Shown here one piece after another: positions 23,049-32,077 of a stretch of 46,774 bases of DNA. The translations under genes and the position numbers were made by a program. Source of the DNA: an uncultured Halieaceae bacterium (GTDB lineage Bacteria > Pseudomonadota > Gammaproteobacteria > Pseudomonadales > Halieaceae); NCBI GenBank assembly GCA_913056165.1, contig CAJXMD010000010.1:1-46774 (forward strand), in the 5' to 3' direction. Positions within the stretch are counted from its first letter, which is position 1. Every line of letters starts with the position of its first letter. A model generated the notes under the pieces. The model was not told where the DNA came from. It searched no databases and saw only the letters and a program-made list of their open reading frames with translations.

Positions 23049-23810
23049 TTAAACAACGCTTCCGCTGTCGGTCTGCGAGGCGGCAAGGGCACTCTCATAA
23101 CCCTCTTTAAACACACGCCACTGCTTTTGATCCAAGCTTTGATTAGTCTCCTTACTGAGTTTACGAATTGACCGTTGAAAACGACTCAGGTTGTCTTGGC
23201 GCCAACGGGTAGTAGCCCCCCCACCAACGAAACAACACTTATCAAAATCGATTAAATACCAATCACCTCCTCGACGAAGGATGTTGGTTACGTTTAGGTC
23301 ACGATGAAGCACACTAGCGCCATGAAATTGGCCAATAGTGCTACCAACGTCGAACCACATCTGATCCGAAACTTCCTCACAAGAAATCAGCGATGCCAGG
23401 GATGTGCTGTTTTGTAATCGCTCAGTGATCATGGCCCCACGATAAAATAACGGGCCGGACCGGACAGCCATCGCTGCAATGGGTCTGGGCACTGGTAAGG
23501 AGCGTCTTTTCATCTCACAAAGCATGTCAAACTCCCGGATCATCCGAGAACGATCAAAGCCTGTGAACAAATATCTATCTGTTAATAGGTCTTTAAATAA
23601 GCCGCCTCGCAGGTAATGCTTCAGGACCCAATGTCTGTCTACGTCAGTAATAAACCAAACTGATCCCCGACCCTCGTCGTGCCGATTTGCCATCTGCCCC
23701 CAGTGATCCGGATCAAAAATTCCCATAGACACATCATCAACAGCGCAACTGTCGTACACTAAGCAGTAGCGACGCGCTTGTTGTGTTGAACGCTTGATAG
23801 TTGCATTCAT
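23049..23810 (-). CDS. kdkA: Kdo kinase
   Basis: A 253-residue protein-kinase-fold enzyme that phosphorylates the lipid-A-linked Kdo residue. Landmarks are WVLKHYLRGGL with the ATP-binding Lys, the catalytic loop LHRDLNVTNIL (Asp171) and LIDFDKC (Asp188) for metal binding. KdkA is found in bacteria such as Haemophilus and Vibrio that make a single, phosphorylated Kdo, so its presence next to waaA suggests a mono-Kdo-phosphate core here. It diverges from the GT9 gene across a 54-bp spacer. Confidence 0.93.
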   Translation of the reverse strand: MNATIKRSTQQARRYCLVYDSCAVDDVSMGIFDPDHWGQMANRHDEGRGSVWFITDVDRHWVLKHYLRGGLFKDLLTDRYLFTGFDRSRMIREFDMLCEMKRRSLPVPRPIAAMAVRSGPLFYRGAMITERLQNSTSLASLISCEEVSDQMWFDVGSTIGQFHGASVLHRDLNVTNILRRGGDWYLIDFDKCCFVGGGATTRWRQDNLSRFQRSIRKLSKETNQSLDQKQWRVFKEGYESALAASQTDSGSVV

Positions 23811-23864
23811 AGCGAAAACTCTGGGGTTGCCAACCGTTTGCCGAGGCGCTGCTCACCGGAATCC

Positions 23865-24926
23865 ATGATGAACGATACCATATGCCCTCCTGATTCAATT
23901 TGCCTGATTCGTCTCTCCGCTATAGGCGATGTCTGTCACGTCACTGCGGTCGTTCAGGGAATTCAATCTCGCTACCCGGAAACAAAAATCACCTGGATTA
24001 TCGGTCGCGTTGAGTATGAGCTTCTGAGGGATCTCCCGGGCGTGGAGTTTGTGGTTTTTGACAAGGGCCAAGGTCTGGCTGCCTATCGAGACGTACGGAA
24101 AAAGCTCGAAGATCGTGAGCCCTTTGACCTGTTACTGCACATGCAGACATCCTTAAGATCAAACCTCCTTGCACTCCTGATCAACGCCCACAAGAAAATA
24201 GGTTTCCCACGAACGAAAAGCAAGGAGCTCCACAGCTTCGTTATAAATGCGCAAATTCAGGACCAGAGTGAATTCCACGTACTCGACGTATTAAAGGGTT
24301 TTGCCCATTCTGTGGGAGTCGACAATTTTGAACCCCAATGGAATATCCCCATGCCCTCCCCTGCTGTCGAGAAGGCCATTGCACTGATCCCCAAGGACAA
24401 AGGGGCAGTCGTCATCGCGCCCTCGGCGAGCAATCCCGAGAGGAACTGGTTGCCTGAAAGATACGCAGAGGTGGCGGACTTCTGTGTCGACAAAGGCTTC
24501 GACGTCATCGTAACTGGCGGCCCGGCCAGCAGTGACGTTGAAATGGCTAACTCGATTTGTCGGCAAACCAGACACGCGCCCATCAATATGGCGGGGCAAA
24601 CCAGTCTCAAGGAACTGCTTGCTATCTGCAGGCGCGCGCGACTGGTCATCGGGCCAGACTCCGGTACCCTTCATATGGCAACAACGCAGAACACGCCAGT
24701 TGTAGGGCTCTATGCCCATAGCAACCCCCAGCGCACGGGTCCTTACCTATCGCTGAATAATGTCGTCGATGTATACAACGCCAGCCTGGACGTCTTGAGC
24801 ATACCCCCGGAAAAGCGCCGGTGGGGCTTGAGGCTCAAGGGTAAGGACTTGATGCGCGCTATTTCGGTATCAATGGTGATCGATTCAATAGCGCCATTCC
24901 TCGAGTACTCTGACGTACAGAGTTAG
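23865..24926 (+). CDS. GT9-family (heptosyltransferase-like) glycosyltransferase
   Basis: A 353-residue GT9 protein with the two-domain fold of WaaC/WaaF heptosyltransferases, which add ADP-heptose to Kdo or heptose in the core. It opens with ICLIRLSAIGDVCHVTAVV, contains VIAPSASNPERNWLPERYAEV, and has the donor-site segment VIGPDSGTLHMATTQNTPVVGLYAHSNPQRTGPY. The first ATG of the ATGATG pair at 23865 is used; an upstream TTG at 23838 is possible. WaaC versus WaaF cannot be decided by eye, and it is the only GT9 gene in the window. It ends overlapping the O-antigen ligase gene tail-to-tail by 4 nt. Confidence 0.9.
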   Translation: MMNDTICPPDSICLIRLSAIGDVCHVTAVVQGIQSRYPETKITWIIGRVEYELLRDLPGVEFVVFDKGQGLAAYRDVRKKLEDREPFDLLLHMQTSLRSNLLALLINAHKKIGFPRTKSKELHSFVINAQIQDQSEFHVLDVLKGFAHSVGVDNFEPQWNIPMPSPAVEKAIALIPKDKGAVVIAPSASNPERNWLPERYAEVADFCVDKGFDVIVTGGPASSDVEMANSICRQTRHAPINMAGQTSLKELLAICRRARLVIGPDSGTLHMATTQNTPVVGLYAHSNPQRTGPYLSLNNVVDVYNASLDVLSIPPEKRRWGLRLKGKDLMRAISVSMVIDSIAPFLEYSDVQS

Positions 24927-26164
24927 CGCCGCGATTCCACCTGTTGAGCATGCAGCCAAGCGGTTCCAAGCAGGGTAACGGTCCAGAGCGCCCATTCGGT
25001 CTCTCTATAGACTGTGGAAAATCCGGCGACCGTCAAGCTAACCCAATTAAGGAAGAGAAGCGCGCTAAATACTTTGAAACCGGCGGCGACCTGTCGATGG
25101 GTGGTAAACACCCACCACCCGGAATAGAGCCAAAGTGCAATGAAGATCGCGCCTCCTACCACACCATAACTGACGCACATTTCCAGCCACTGAACGTGCG
25201 TGTTGGTAGTCCCTAGGGTCTGCAGTTGTACAAAGTTATCCAGTTCGGAGGACCAAAGAATATCGCGAGCTGCCTGATAGCCTCCTCCAAACCACGGTTT
25301 TTCAAGAAGCGCCTTAATCCCGTCCTGTATAAGGATAAGTCGGATACTCAGGCTTTCGTCCTGCAGGCTTTCCTGAAACAGACGCTCTCGGAATTCCAGA
25401 CCCAGCGCCGCTAACAGCACTCCCCCAATCAACACGAAAGCAGCGCGCCTACCTCCATAAACCGCAAGGGACATTAATCCAACTGCCACAAGCGCAATAA
25501 AGGCTGTTCTCACAGCCCCAAGAACCAACATGACGCTTAGGCCAAGAATGCCAAGTATGTATGCGACTCGTCGGCGTGCTTCCGCTGTCACGGTAATAAC
25601 CCCGACTAGCACTAAAAGAGCCGCAATAAGCGTTCTTGAAAAAGGGTGCGGATTAAAGACCCAGGATGGGCGATTTTGATCGCCTCTCTCTGCGCCAACT
25701 ACATCAAGGACGCCACCAGAATCAAACCCGAGAAAAAGAATCGCGTCGTATACATAAAGGTAGATAAAAATCAGTAAAACAAAAACGACGAAGCGAAGGA
25801 GCGTTTGGCCCGCAGCGACATTCACCCCCCAGGCAACGGCAGGAGCGGACGCGATCAGTAGTATCAGCCATCGGCCCTGTGCAAAGACTGCCGCGAATGG
25901 TGACGTTATATGGTTAAGAAAATTTGATGCACTGAAGGCGATAAATAGAAGGCCAATCAACACCAACAACTGTTTTTGCGTACGCCAGAACGACCAGATA
26001 TAGCTAGAATTTTTGGCGCAATACAAGACGCTGGTCGTCAACAACAGGAACGACGCAATGTTCACAGGCCCCACATTAATAAGAGGCGACACGATAAACA
26101 GCGCCAGAGCCATCGCCACCAATGAAGGACGCACTGTCAAAAACGAATTTAGCGCGTTAGTCAT
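24923..26164 (-). CDS. O-antigen ligase family membrane protein (WaaL-like)
   Basis: A 413-residue polytopic protein with about eleven membrane helices. It carries the Wzy_C-type region with a periplasmic loop ending GGGYQAARDILWSSELDNFVQLQTLGTTNTHVQWLEMCVSYGVVGGAIFIALWLY; the conserved His of NTHVQWLE is the usual ligase signature. Such proteins either transfer undecaprenyl-linked glycan to lipid A-core (WaaL) or polymerise it (Wzy). The neighbours (waaA, kdkA, GT9, GT2) favour WaaL, but no gene for an O-antigen flippase or Wzz is visible. The start overlaps the GT2 gene by 8 nt. Confidence 0.86.
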   Translation of the reverse strand: MTNALNSFLTVRPSLVAMALALFIVSPLINVGPVNIASFLLLTTSVLYCAKNSSYIWSFWRTQKQLLVLIGLLFIAFSASNFLNHITSPFAAVFAQGRWLILLIASAPAVAWGVNVAAGQTLLRFVVFVLLIFIYLYVYDAILFLGFDSGGVLDVVGAERGDQNRPSWVFNPHPFSRTLIAALLVLVGVITVTAEARRRVAYILGILGLSVMLVLGAVRTAFIALVAVGLMSLAVYGGRRAAFVLIGGVLLAALGLEFRERLFQESLQDESLSIRLILIQDGIKALLEKPWFGGGYQAARDILWSSELDNFVQLQTLGTTNTHVQWLEMCVSYGVVGGAIFIALWLYSGWWVFTTHRQVAAGFKVFSALLFLNWVSLTVAGFSTVYRETEWALWTVTLLGTAWLHAQQVESRR

Positions 26165-26918
26165 TGCTTTGGCTGTAGGTTAAACGAATAAGGAAAGCCT
26201 CTTTGAGCAACGCGTACATCGACTCTGCTGTCGTGACGAGCAGGCCTCGATAACCCGAAAAAATCATGCCTCTGAAAAAAAGTACCTTGGTGAAGGTGAA
26301 AGGAAACGCTAACAATAACTTGATGACACTTCCTCTCTTGCCCGCACGGCGCTTGTCACAAGCTCGCAGCTCGGCATACTTTATGTGCTTGGTGAAATAA
26401 ATCTTGGGTCGGTTGTACCCAAAATGATGTAGCTCGGATTCAGCATTAACGACAATCCCCTTTACCTCAAGATTTTCATGCACTGAGCGATCAACCGGAT
26501 AGGTCGCTAGATTCCTTCTGAACATACGGACAATTTTTCGTTTTCTCGATAAACGGTGCAGCGGATTATCGAGCATAAAATCGTTAATTGGGATCCGCAC
26601 ACCCGCGATATCCTCCCTTCTTGCCAACGCTTTAAGCTCTTGAGCCAGAGGCTCTGTCATAACTTCATCACCGTCTATGTTTAATAGCCAGTCATTGGCG
26701 CATAGGTCAGCGGCAAGGGCTTTTTGCTTTGCATACCCCAGCCAGTCGCGCAAATAGACGGTTGCACCGAGGTCCCGCGCTATCTCAGGCGTCCCATCGG
26801 TAGAGCCAGAATCAACGACTATAACCTCGTCGAAACAGCTTACGCTGTGAATGACTTCAGCGATGCGCTCCGCCTCGTTCAGTGTCACCAAAAAAACGCT
26901 GATCTTCGCCTGGTTCAT
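26157..26918 (-). CDS. GT2-family glycosyltransferase (WaaE-like), copy 1
   Basis: A 253-residue GT-A-fold transferase resembling the WaaE/KdtX group, which adds a glucose to the inner core in Klebsiella-type lipopolysaccharides. It starts SVFLVTLNEAERI, has VDSGSTDGT and the DxD-type NIDGDEV, and the basic FFRGMIFSGYRGLL stretch near the end suggests membrane-surface binding. The ATG at 26918 is preferred to the GTG at 26927, as neither has a good ribosome site. It overlaps the ligase gene by 8 nt. It shares its architecture with copy 2 at 27137; they look like diverged paralogues. Confidence 0.88.
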   Translation of the reverse strand: MNQAKISVFLVTLNEAERIAEVIHSVSCFDEVIVVDSGSTDGTPEIARDLGATVYLRDWLGYAKQKALAADLCANDWLLNIDGDEVMTEPLAQELKALARREDIAGVRIPINDFMLDNPLHRLSRKRKIVRMFRRNLATYPVDRSVHENLEVKGIVVNAESELHHFGYNRPKIYFTKHIKYAELRACDKRRAGKRGSVIKLLLAFPFTFTKVLFFRGMIFSGYRGLLVTTAESMYALLKEAFLIRLTYSQSND

Positions 26919-27061
26919 CGCGGCCACAAAAAATAAAAATAGAGGATATCAGCGCGCTTGCTGATGACTCAAATAACGAACACGCGCTCCTTCAATGCAT
27001 CATCAAGACACCTAAGACCGCACCGCACTCATTACCCCGTTTACACATGTTCTCAGTCTGA

Positions 27062-27075
27062 TGATCCACGGATCA
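27062..27075. promoter_or_regulatory. Dyad upstream of GT2 copy 1
   Basis: TGATCC-AC-GGATCA is a 6-2-6 inverted repeat in the 218-bp spacer between the two GT2 genes. A weak GCCGG/CCGGC pair lies further on (27104-27108 and 27121-27125). It is operator-like but no promoter is obvious. I see nothing else in 26919-27136. Confidence 0.3.
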
Positions 27076-27136
27076 CTTTGAACCGAGAAATTAGCGCGCA
27101 AACGCCGGCTCGGCAGTCTACCGGCTTTCAGCACTA

Positions 27137-27907
27137 TTAGAGTGTTTTTTTAGTCTGGTTCAATGCCCACAGGCAGGCGTACTTGTGAAACGCATATTGG
27201 GCCAGCACTACTGCCATGAGCAGGCCCCGCCAGCCATCAAGCAGGCCCAGTCGAAAAATATAATGGTGGATGAAATCTGTGCTCAACCGCAGCATCGCAT
27301 AAGCCAAGGACGACTTCTTTCCAGCACGAAATTTGTCCTGCGCACTCAACATCGCATAGCTGGTATGTTTGTCGATGAGGTGGCGGTAGTCACGCCAACT
27401 GTGGTGAGTCAACGAGTGCCGGGTGGTAACGCTTTTCTCGCCCGGCAAGATCAGGGTTTCGTGCACCGACCTCTGCTTAAATGCTGCTCCGGCTTTTTTG
27501 AACAGCTTGCCTTGTGGGCTCGTATAGCGCCCGAATTTCAGAGCCTTGCCAAACAACATCGTTCGCCAGGGCATCTTGACCAAATTGAAATCAATTTCTT
27601 CCCTAGATAACAGCTCATCTATCTCCTCTTTTAACGCATCGCTGAGCTCTTCGTCCGCATCAATATTCAGCACCCAATCATGGCGGCACTTTTCCAGAGC
27701 GCGGTTCCTCTGTGCACCGAAACCTGGCCAATCGGTAGAGAACACATCTTGAGAATAGCGCTGGCAAATTTCCAAGGTGCCGTCCGTGCTGCCGCTATCA
27801 AGGATCACCAGTTGATCTACCCATGATGCGAGGGAGTCTAGGCATCGCTCGATGCGATCAGCCTCGTTGCAAACGATAAGAAAGCAGGAGATGTCACGAC
27901 GAGTCAT
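27137..27907 (-). CDS. GT2-family glycosyltransferase (WaaE-like), copy 2
   Basis: A 256-residue GT-A transferase with the same layout as copy 1: opening CFLIVCNEADRIERCL, then LDSGSTDGT, the DxD-type NIDADEEL, an acceptor-loop region with SVHETL and HHSWRDYRHLIDKHTSYA, and an amphipathic C-terminal stretch FRLGLLDGWRGLLMAVVLAQYAF. WaaE-type function on the lipooligosaccharide inner core is inferred from similarity and place. The ATG at 27907 has a GAGG site upstream. It is separated from copy 1 by 218 bp, more than for the tightly packed genes nearby. Confidence 0.88.
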   Translation of the reverse strand: MTRRDISCFLIVCNEADRIERCLDSLASWVDQLVILDSGSTDGTLEICQRYSQDVFSTDWPGFGAQRNRALEKCRHDWVLNIDADEELSDALKEEIDELLSREEIDFNLVKMPWRTMLFGKALKFGRYTSPQGKLFKKAGAAFKQRSVHETLILPGEKSVTTRHSLTHHSWRDYRHLIDKHTSYAMLSAQDKFRAGKKSSLAYAMLRLSTDFIHHYIFRLGLLDGWRGLLMAVVLAQYAFHKYACLWALNQTKKTL

Positions 27908-28140
27908 CGATTTTCCTCACCTCTTCAGGCTAAACGTGCCTCGCACTCTTCCGGCAGCGTGGACCATGCCGCCCCGACCTATCACTTATTAACTGGCGTA
28001 TAAAAATAAGGTGGCTACGTTTATAGTGTCGTCGCACACGGTCCTTGACCGAAGCAACCGCTAATTTAGTAGTTTACGGGTTTTACCGCCAGAGACGAGC
28101 CTAGATACACGTAAACTGCCACGAGGCTGTGGCCATTATA

Positions 28141-28788
28141 ATGAGAGTGCCTACCAGAGGATATCCGGCTTCAATGACTTTACCTCCTTCGGCCGACGTG
28201 CCTGGATTCCTCCCCGATCATGAGGGTGAGGCGCTTCACCAGCTGGGTCTTGAGGCAGGCCATCTAGGACCCATTCTTGAAATTGGAAGCTGGTGTGGCA
28301 GATCCACTATCTGGCTTGCCCATGCAGCCAGAGCTACGGACAGCATCGTTATCGCGCTGGACCACCACCGAGGATCTGAAGAGCACCAGCCGGGAGAGTT
28401 TTTTCACGATGAATCCCTGATGGATGGTGAGGGCCGGGTCGATACGCTTTCGGCGTTTCGCAGGAATATTGCTGCGGCTGGCGTGGAGGATGCGGTTATC
28501 CCCGTGGTGACCCGCAGCGCGGCTTTCTCTCGCTGGTGGCAGGGGTATTTCGGGATGGTTTTCATTGACGGAGGGCACAGTCTTGACTCGGCTCTCGCAG
28601 ACTGGCGCAGTTTCGGACCGAGAGTCGCTCCAGGCGGAATTCTAGCGATCCATGATGTTTATCCAGGGGTCAATTCCGGTGGCCAAGCGCCCTTTACCGT
28701 GTGGCGGCTGGCCCTCGAGTCCGGCCTGTATGAAGAAGTCAGAAGGGTTGACACTCTGTGGGCACTTAGACGGCTACCCTCAATGTAG
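28141..28788 (+). CDS. Class I SAM-dependent methyltransferase (Methyltransf_24-like)
   Basis: A protein of about 215 residues with a Rossmann methyltransferase core. Motif I reads ILEIGSWCGRSTIWLA, and the later FIDGGHSLDSALADW plus LAIHDVYPG is typical of the Methyltransf_24 group, which acts on sugars or small hydroxyl acceptors. The start is unsure: GTG 28129, ATG 28141 and ATG 28174 are in frame; none has an outstanding ribosome site. It points toward the toroid gene and stops 33 bp from it. The neighbours are a toroid protein, a second methyltransferase and a GT4 transferase, which suggests a shared glycan or lipid-linked product. The 221-bp region before it (27908-28128) has no clear gene or promoter. 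Confidence 0.8.
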   Translation: MRVPTRGYPASMTLPPSADVPGFLPDHEGEALHQLGLEAGHLGPILEIGSWCGRSTIWLAHAARATDSIVIALDHHRGSEEHQPGEFFHDESLMDGEGRVDTLSAFRRNIAAAGVEDAVIPVVTRSAAFSRWWQGYFGMVFIDGGHSLDSALADWRSFGPRVAPGGILAIHDVYPGVNSGGQAPFTVWRLALESGLYEEVRRVDTLWALRRLPSM

Positions 28789-28821
28789 TGAGGTTCACAT
28801 CATCGTAGAGACACTATGATG

Positions 28822-29898
28822 CTAGGAGCGTCTCCGCAGTGTTTGTCTGGCATCTGATTGAGATTCCGGCTCCAGTACCGTCAAGAACAAATCTGAAGCA
28901 GCGGTATGCCCCGTTAGGGCATCCGCCGCCAATAGAATTGCACCCGCTGTCCACGTAGGCTTTTCGTCTGGCCAGAGCATATCCTCAACAAGCTGGTATC
29001 CAGTCCACCAAGCACCGTTCCCAGCACGCCACTGGGTCAACCAGGCAAAGACTTCCGCCGCTTTCGCGCGCTCTCCTGCCGCAAGAAGTGCAAGGGTCAG
29101 CTCGCAGCTTTCCGCTACGGTGACCCAGGGTTCCTGAATTTCGCACCGGCAGCCCAATCCGGGCTCTACAAATTCCTGCCAACGGGCATGGATCCGTTCT
29201 TTCGCTTCAGCTCCTGTGATCCAGCCAGTGATAATCGGGTAGAACCAGTCCATCGCGTAGCGGGACTTGCTTGCCCAGGTGCGATCAAAACGTTCTGGCT
29301 TTGTTCTTAGTGCAACACCCAGCCGGCGGCGAGCCTCTACCCAGTTATCCATGGGCTCTCCGAGTGTGGATGCAATGTGACAAGCACATTCAAGGCTTTT
29401 GAAAATTGAACTGCAGCCCGTGACGAGGGCATCTCCCAATGGCACGCCATTGGTATCTACTGCCCAGTCGATCTCTCCGTGCACACCTTGAAGCCTTACT
29501 ACAAAGTCGATAGCCGCCCGAACAAACGGATAACTTTCCTCCAGAAAGCCCCGATCGCCGGTTATCAGGTAGTGGTGCCAAATACCGGTAGCGATGTACG
29601 CAACATAGTTTGTCTCGCGCCGATCTGGGTCCTGGGGTTGATTGTCCTGATAAGCACGCCACCAGCTGCCATCGCCCAGCTGGCAATCTGCAAGCCATCG
29701 ATAGGCGCGTTTGGCCCCTTCGTGCTCACCTGCTATTGAGAGCGCCATCGCGGCTTCCACGTGATCCCAGGGGTCTGTGTGGCCACCCGGAAACCAGGGT
29801 ATCTCTCCCCAAGGACGCTGTACCTCAAGAATATAATCTGCCGTTGGACGCAAATATTCCTCTGGATAAAGGCCTCGACTGAGATAAAGCCCGCTCAC
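28822..29898 (-). CDS. Alpha/alpha-toroid protein (prenyltransferase/squalene-cyclase-like repeats)
   Basis: A 358-residue protein made of repeated helix-pair units. QW-like repeats (Q-x3-G-x-W and variants) are visible as QRPWGEIPWF, CQLGDGSWW, QGVHGEIDW and TQWRAGNGAWW, the signature of the six-barrel fold shared by terpene cyclases and protein prenyltransferases. The catalytic DxDD of squalene-hopene cyclases and zinc ligands of CaaX prenyltransferases are not evident, so it is probably not either. It may bind a polyprenyl lipid or a glycan, as glycoside-processing toroids do. It overlaps the second methyltransferase by 4 nt (ATGA coupling), which ties it to that gene and the GT4 upstream. 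Function is unknown. Confidence 0.7.
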   Translation of the reverse strand: MSGLYLSRGLYPEEYLRPTADYILEVQRPWGEIPWFPGGHTDPWDHVEAAMALSIAGEHEGAKRAYRWLADCQLGDGSWWRAYQDNQPQDPDRRETNYVAYIATGIWHHYLITGDRGFLEESYPFVRAAIDFVVRLQGVHGEIDWAVDTNGVPLGDALVTGCSSIFKSLECACHIASTLGEPMDNWVEARRRLGVALRTKPERFDRTWASKSRYAMDWFYPIITGWITGAEAKERIHARWQEFVEPGLGCRCEIQEPWVTVAESCELTLALLAAGERAKAAEVFAWLTQWRAGNGAWWTGYQLVEDMLWPDEKPTWTAGAILLAADALTGHTAASDLFLTVLEPESQSDARQTLRRRS

Positions 29899-30644
29899 GA
29901 GTGAACGCTCTTGGGCTTGCTAAAGTAAAGCACCGTGCTTTTCCCCATCCAGGGATTACACAGTCGGTCAAACCAGCGGGTTAAAGCGGGCTTCTTCATC
30001 AGGTCCCACACCAGCAAACGATGGTACGCGGCCACAGGAGATGACTTTTCACCTCGACGCCACAGCAGGCAACGCAACCACCAATAGGGCACGTGCAACG
30101 CATGAGCACCGTGACGATGATAGGTATTTAGCCCCTGTCGGGTTATCTCTCGCTCCAGAAATCGGCGACTAAAAATACGAATATGTCCGCCCGGTGTATT
30201 GTGGTAATCCTCGCTCAACCACCAGCAAATTTGTTCTGGCCAAGCTCTCGGCACACTGACGCAGAGTCGACCGCCAGGCTTTAGTACCCGGTACAGCTCC
30301 TCTAATACCGCAATGAAATTCGGAATATGCTCCAGGACCTCGCTACAGATAATCCGATCAAACGCATCATCCGGGAACGGTAGCGTCGTGGCATCGCCCT
30401 GCAAAAACCTCACAGATCCCTGCGGGTCATAAGATGCCATATCAGCGATTCGCCCCTTTGCAGTCGTGAGGTCTTTGACTGACAAATCTACCCCAACCAC
30501 GCTGACTCCGGGCCTAAGGTATGCGGCCAGGGAGTGGCGGCCCTCACCGCATCCCACATCCAGCACTCGATCACCAGCTGACAAAGGGAGCCAGCTAAAA
30601 TCTACGGTCAACATGGGGTCTCTCGAGACGTTGACTGAAAACAC
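29895..30644 (-). CDS. Class I SAM-dependent methyltransferase (Methyltransf_11-like)
   Basis: A 249-residue methyltransferase with motif I VLDVGCGEGRHS near residue 27, an acidic strand-2 end (VVGVDLS), and motif CSEVLEHIPN followed by VLKPGGRLCVSVP. The C-terminal half contains a Trp/aromatic-rich stretch (VPYWWLRCLLWRRG) that could sit on membrane or lipid. It starts at a GTG (30644) inside the end of the GT4 gene (37-nt overlap) and overlaps the toroid gene by 4 nt, so three genes form one coupled unit. The acceptor is unknown; a polyprenyl-linked or sugar acceptor is an inference from its neighbours. Confidence 0.85.
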   Translation of the reverse strand: MFSVNVSRDPMLTVDFSWLPLSAGDRVLDVGCGEGRHSLAAYLRPGVSVVGVDLSVKDLTTAKGRIADMASYDPQGSVRFLQGDATTLPFPDDAFDRIICSEVLEHIPNFIAVLEELYRVLKPGGRLCVSVPRAWPEQICWWLSEDYHNTPGGHIRIFSRRFLEREITRQGLNTYHRHGAHALHVPYWWLRCLLWRRGEKSSPVAAYHRLLVWDLMKKPALTRWFDRLCNPWMGKSTVLYFSKPKSVHS

Positions 30645-31978
30645 GGTTTAACGGTTGTCGACTGAATGACCGATCGATAGTGACCGACTAGACGTTGGGC
30701 ACAGACCTGCCAGCTAAACTCTCGCTCTGCCCGTTCACGCCCATACCTGCCAAGCTTCGCCCGATGTTCAGGATTCTCGAGCAGCTCTTGTATAGCGGAT
30801 GCCAGCGCGGGCGCATCGCCCGCAGGCACGACGAGGGCAGCATCTCCGACGACCTCGGCCAAGGCCCCTCCATCACTTGAAATCAGGGGAATCCCGCAGG
30901 CCATCGCCTCGACAGCAGGCAGTCCAAAACCTTCATACATCGAAGGAACCACCGCGATCGTGCTCTGTGCGTAAAGCTCTACAAGCTGCTCCTGTTCCAG
31001 ATCCCGGTACCACTGAATATGGTCTTTAAGGCCAAGCCTGCGAATCAGCCGCGCCGTCTCCCCATCTGGCTTTGGCTTGCCGACAAGGACAAGCTCAAGT
31101 TGTTTGCCTGCAGAAATCAGTTGGGCAACTGCAGGTAGAAGTATTTGAAGCCCCTTTGTTGGTGTATCAGCAGAGGCTATCGCCATGATCTGATTGGTTT
31201 TCCTTGGCCGGTCTTCCAGTGGGCGAAACAGCTCCGTATCCACCCCGTTATACATCACCGCCACCCGGCGGGGGTCAACCCCAAAATCTGCAACGATATC
31301 CCTACGACTCGCACCCGATACGGTCACAATATGATTCAGCTGCTTGGCGACACGCTGCTGCATATCCAAGAAATCGTACCACCGTCTCACCAAAAGCTTT
31401 CGATACCACACTCCTTCGGATTCGATGGCGAGTTGACGATCCCGGGTAATCGGGTGATGGATTGTTGTGACCAGGGGGATGCCCGCCGTCTGGAGCGCCA
31501 AAATTCCGTCAGACAGGGTTTGATTGTCGTGAATCACATCAAAGTTATCTGCATTCGCAAGAACCCAGCGACGGGCTCGCTCCCCAAACGTCCAGGGCTC
31601 TACAAACCCCCCCGTCAGCTTGCTCCACCACTCACGTCGTGCCAAAGGGTCCCGCCAGAACTGCGCCCAAGTAATAGCCCCCAAACCATGGGCGTAAAGG
31701 TCAAGACTGGGTAACTTGTGCAGGGAAATACCGGCATCGAGATGTGGGTAGGGAGGGCCGGAAATCACCGATACGTCGTGGCCGAGAGATTTGAGGGCTC
31801 GACTCAAATATTTTAGGTAAACCCCCTGCCCACCGGAAAACGGCGCGGAACGATAACCCAGCAAAGCCACCCGAAGCGGTTGCACGTCGGTAGAGGCTGG
31901 GTTTTCAAGCGCGGACAGAGCCTGCCCGACTGGATGGACGGGTGCGTTAATGTGGACATCCCCACGGATTGGAATCAC
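30608..31978 (-). CDS. GT4-family glycosyltransferase
   Basis: A GT-B-fold retaining transferase. The N-terminal domain shows [20 protein letters not shown] and a C-terminal donor domain contains [20 protein letters not shown], the E-x7-E motif of GT4. It is 456 residues with the GTG start at 31978; about the first 35 residues (to [18 protein letters not shown]) look non-conserved, so a later start is possible. It opens the minus-strand unit GT4-methyltransferase-toroid and diverges from rmlA. Its sugar and acceptor are unknown; the adjacent rhamnose pathway makes rhamnosyl transfer attractive but unproved. Confidence 0.85.
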   Translation of the reverse strand: MIPIRGDVHINAPVHPVGQALSALENPASTDVQPLRVALLGYRSAPFSGGQGVYLKYLSRALKSLGHDVSVISGPPYPHLDAGISLHKLPSLDLYAHGLGAITWAQFWRDPLARREWWSKLTGGFVEPWTFGERARRWVLANADNFDVIHDNQTLSDGILALQTAGIPLVTTIHHPITRDRQLAIESEGVWYRKLLVRRWYDFLDMQQRVAKQLNHIVTVSGASRRDIVADFGVDPRRVAVMYNGVDTELFRPLEDRPRKTNQIMAIASADTPTKGLQILLPAVAQLISAGKQLELVLVGKPKPDGETARLIRRLGLKDHIQWYRDLEQEQLVELYAQSTIAVVPSMYEGFGLPAVEAMACGIPLISSDGGALAEVVGDAALVVPAGDAPALASAIQELLENPEHRAKLGRYGRERAEREFSWQVCAQRLVGHYRSVIQSTTVKPCFQSTSRETPC

Positions 31979-32006
31979 TCAAGTGTAGCAGTGGATAGGC
32001 CTGTGG

Positions 32007-32023
32007 GGCGAATCAGGTTCGCC
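32007..32023. promoter_or_regulatory. Dyad in the rmlA/GT4 divergent spacer
   Basis: GGCGAA-TCAGG-TTCGCC is a perfect 6-bp inverted repeat with a 5-bp centre. It lies in the 99-bp spacer between GT4 and rmlA. A TACACT (32043-32048) downstream could be the rmlA -10 box, which would place this dyad at the -35. Operator use is inferred; no regulator gene is adjacent. Confidence 0.4.
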
Positions 32024-32077
32024 AACTATTACCCTCTCACGATACACTGTGGGCCCTCTAAAAGATGGAACGGCTGC

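Noticed and set aside
31145..31714. Plus-strand frame of 189 codons
   Set aside because: It is a shadow of the GT4 gene on the opposite strand; composition is unlike a real protein.
31880..32077. Longer N-terminus of RmlA
   Set aside because: It would overlap the divergent GT4 gene and has no RmlA features.
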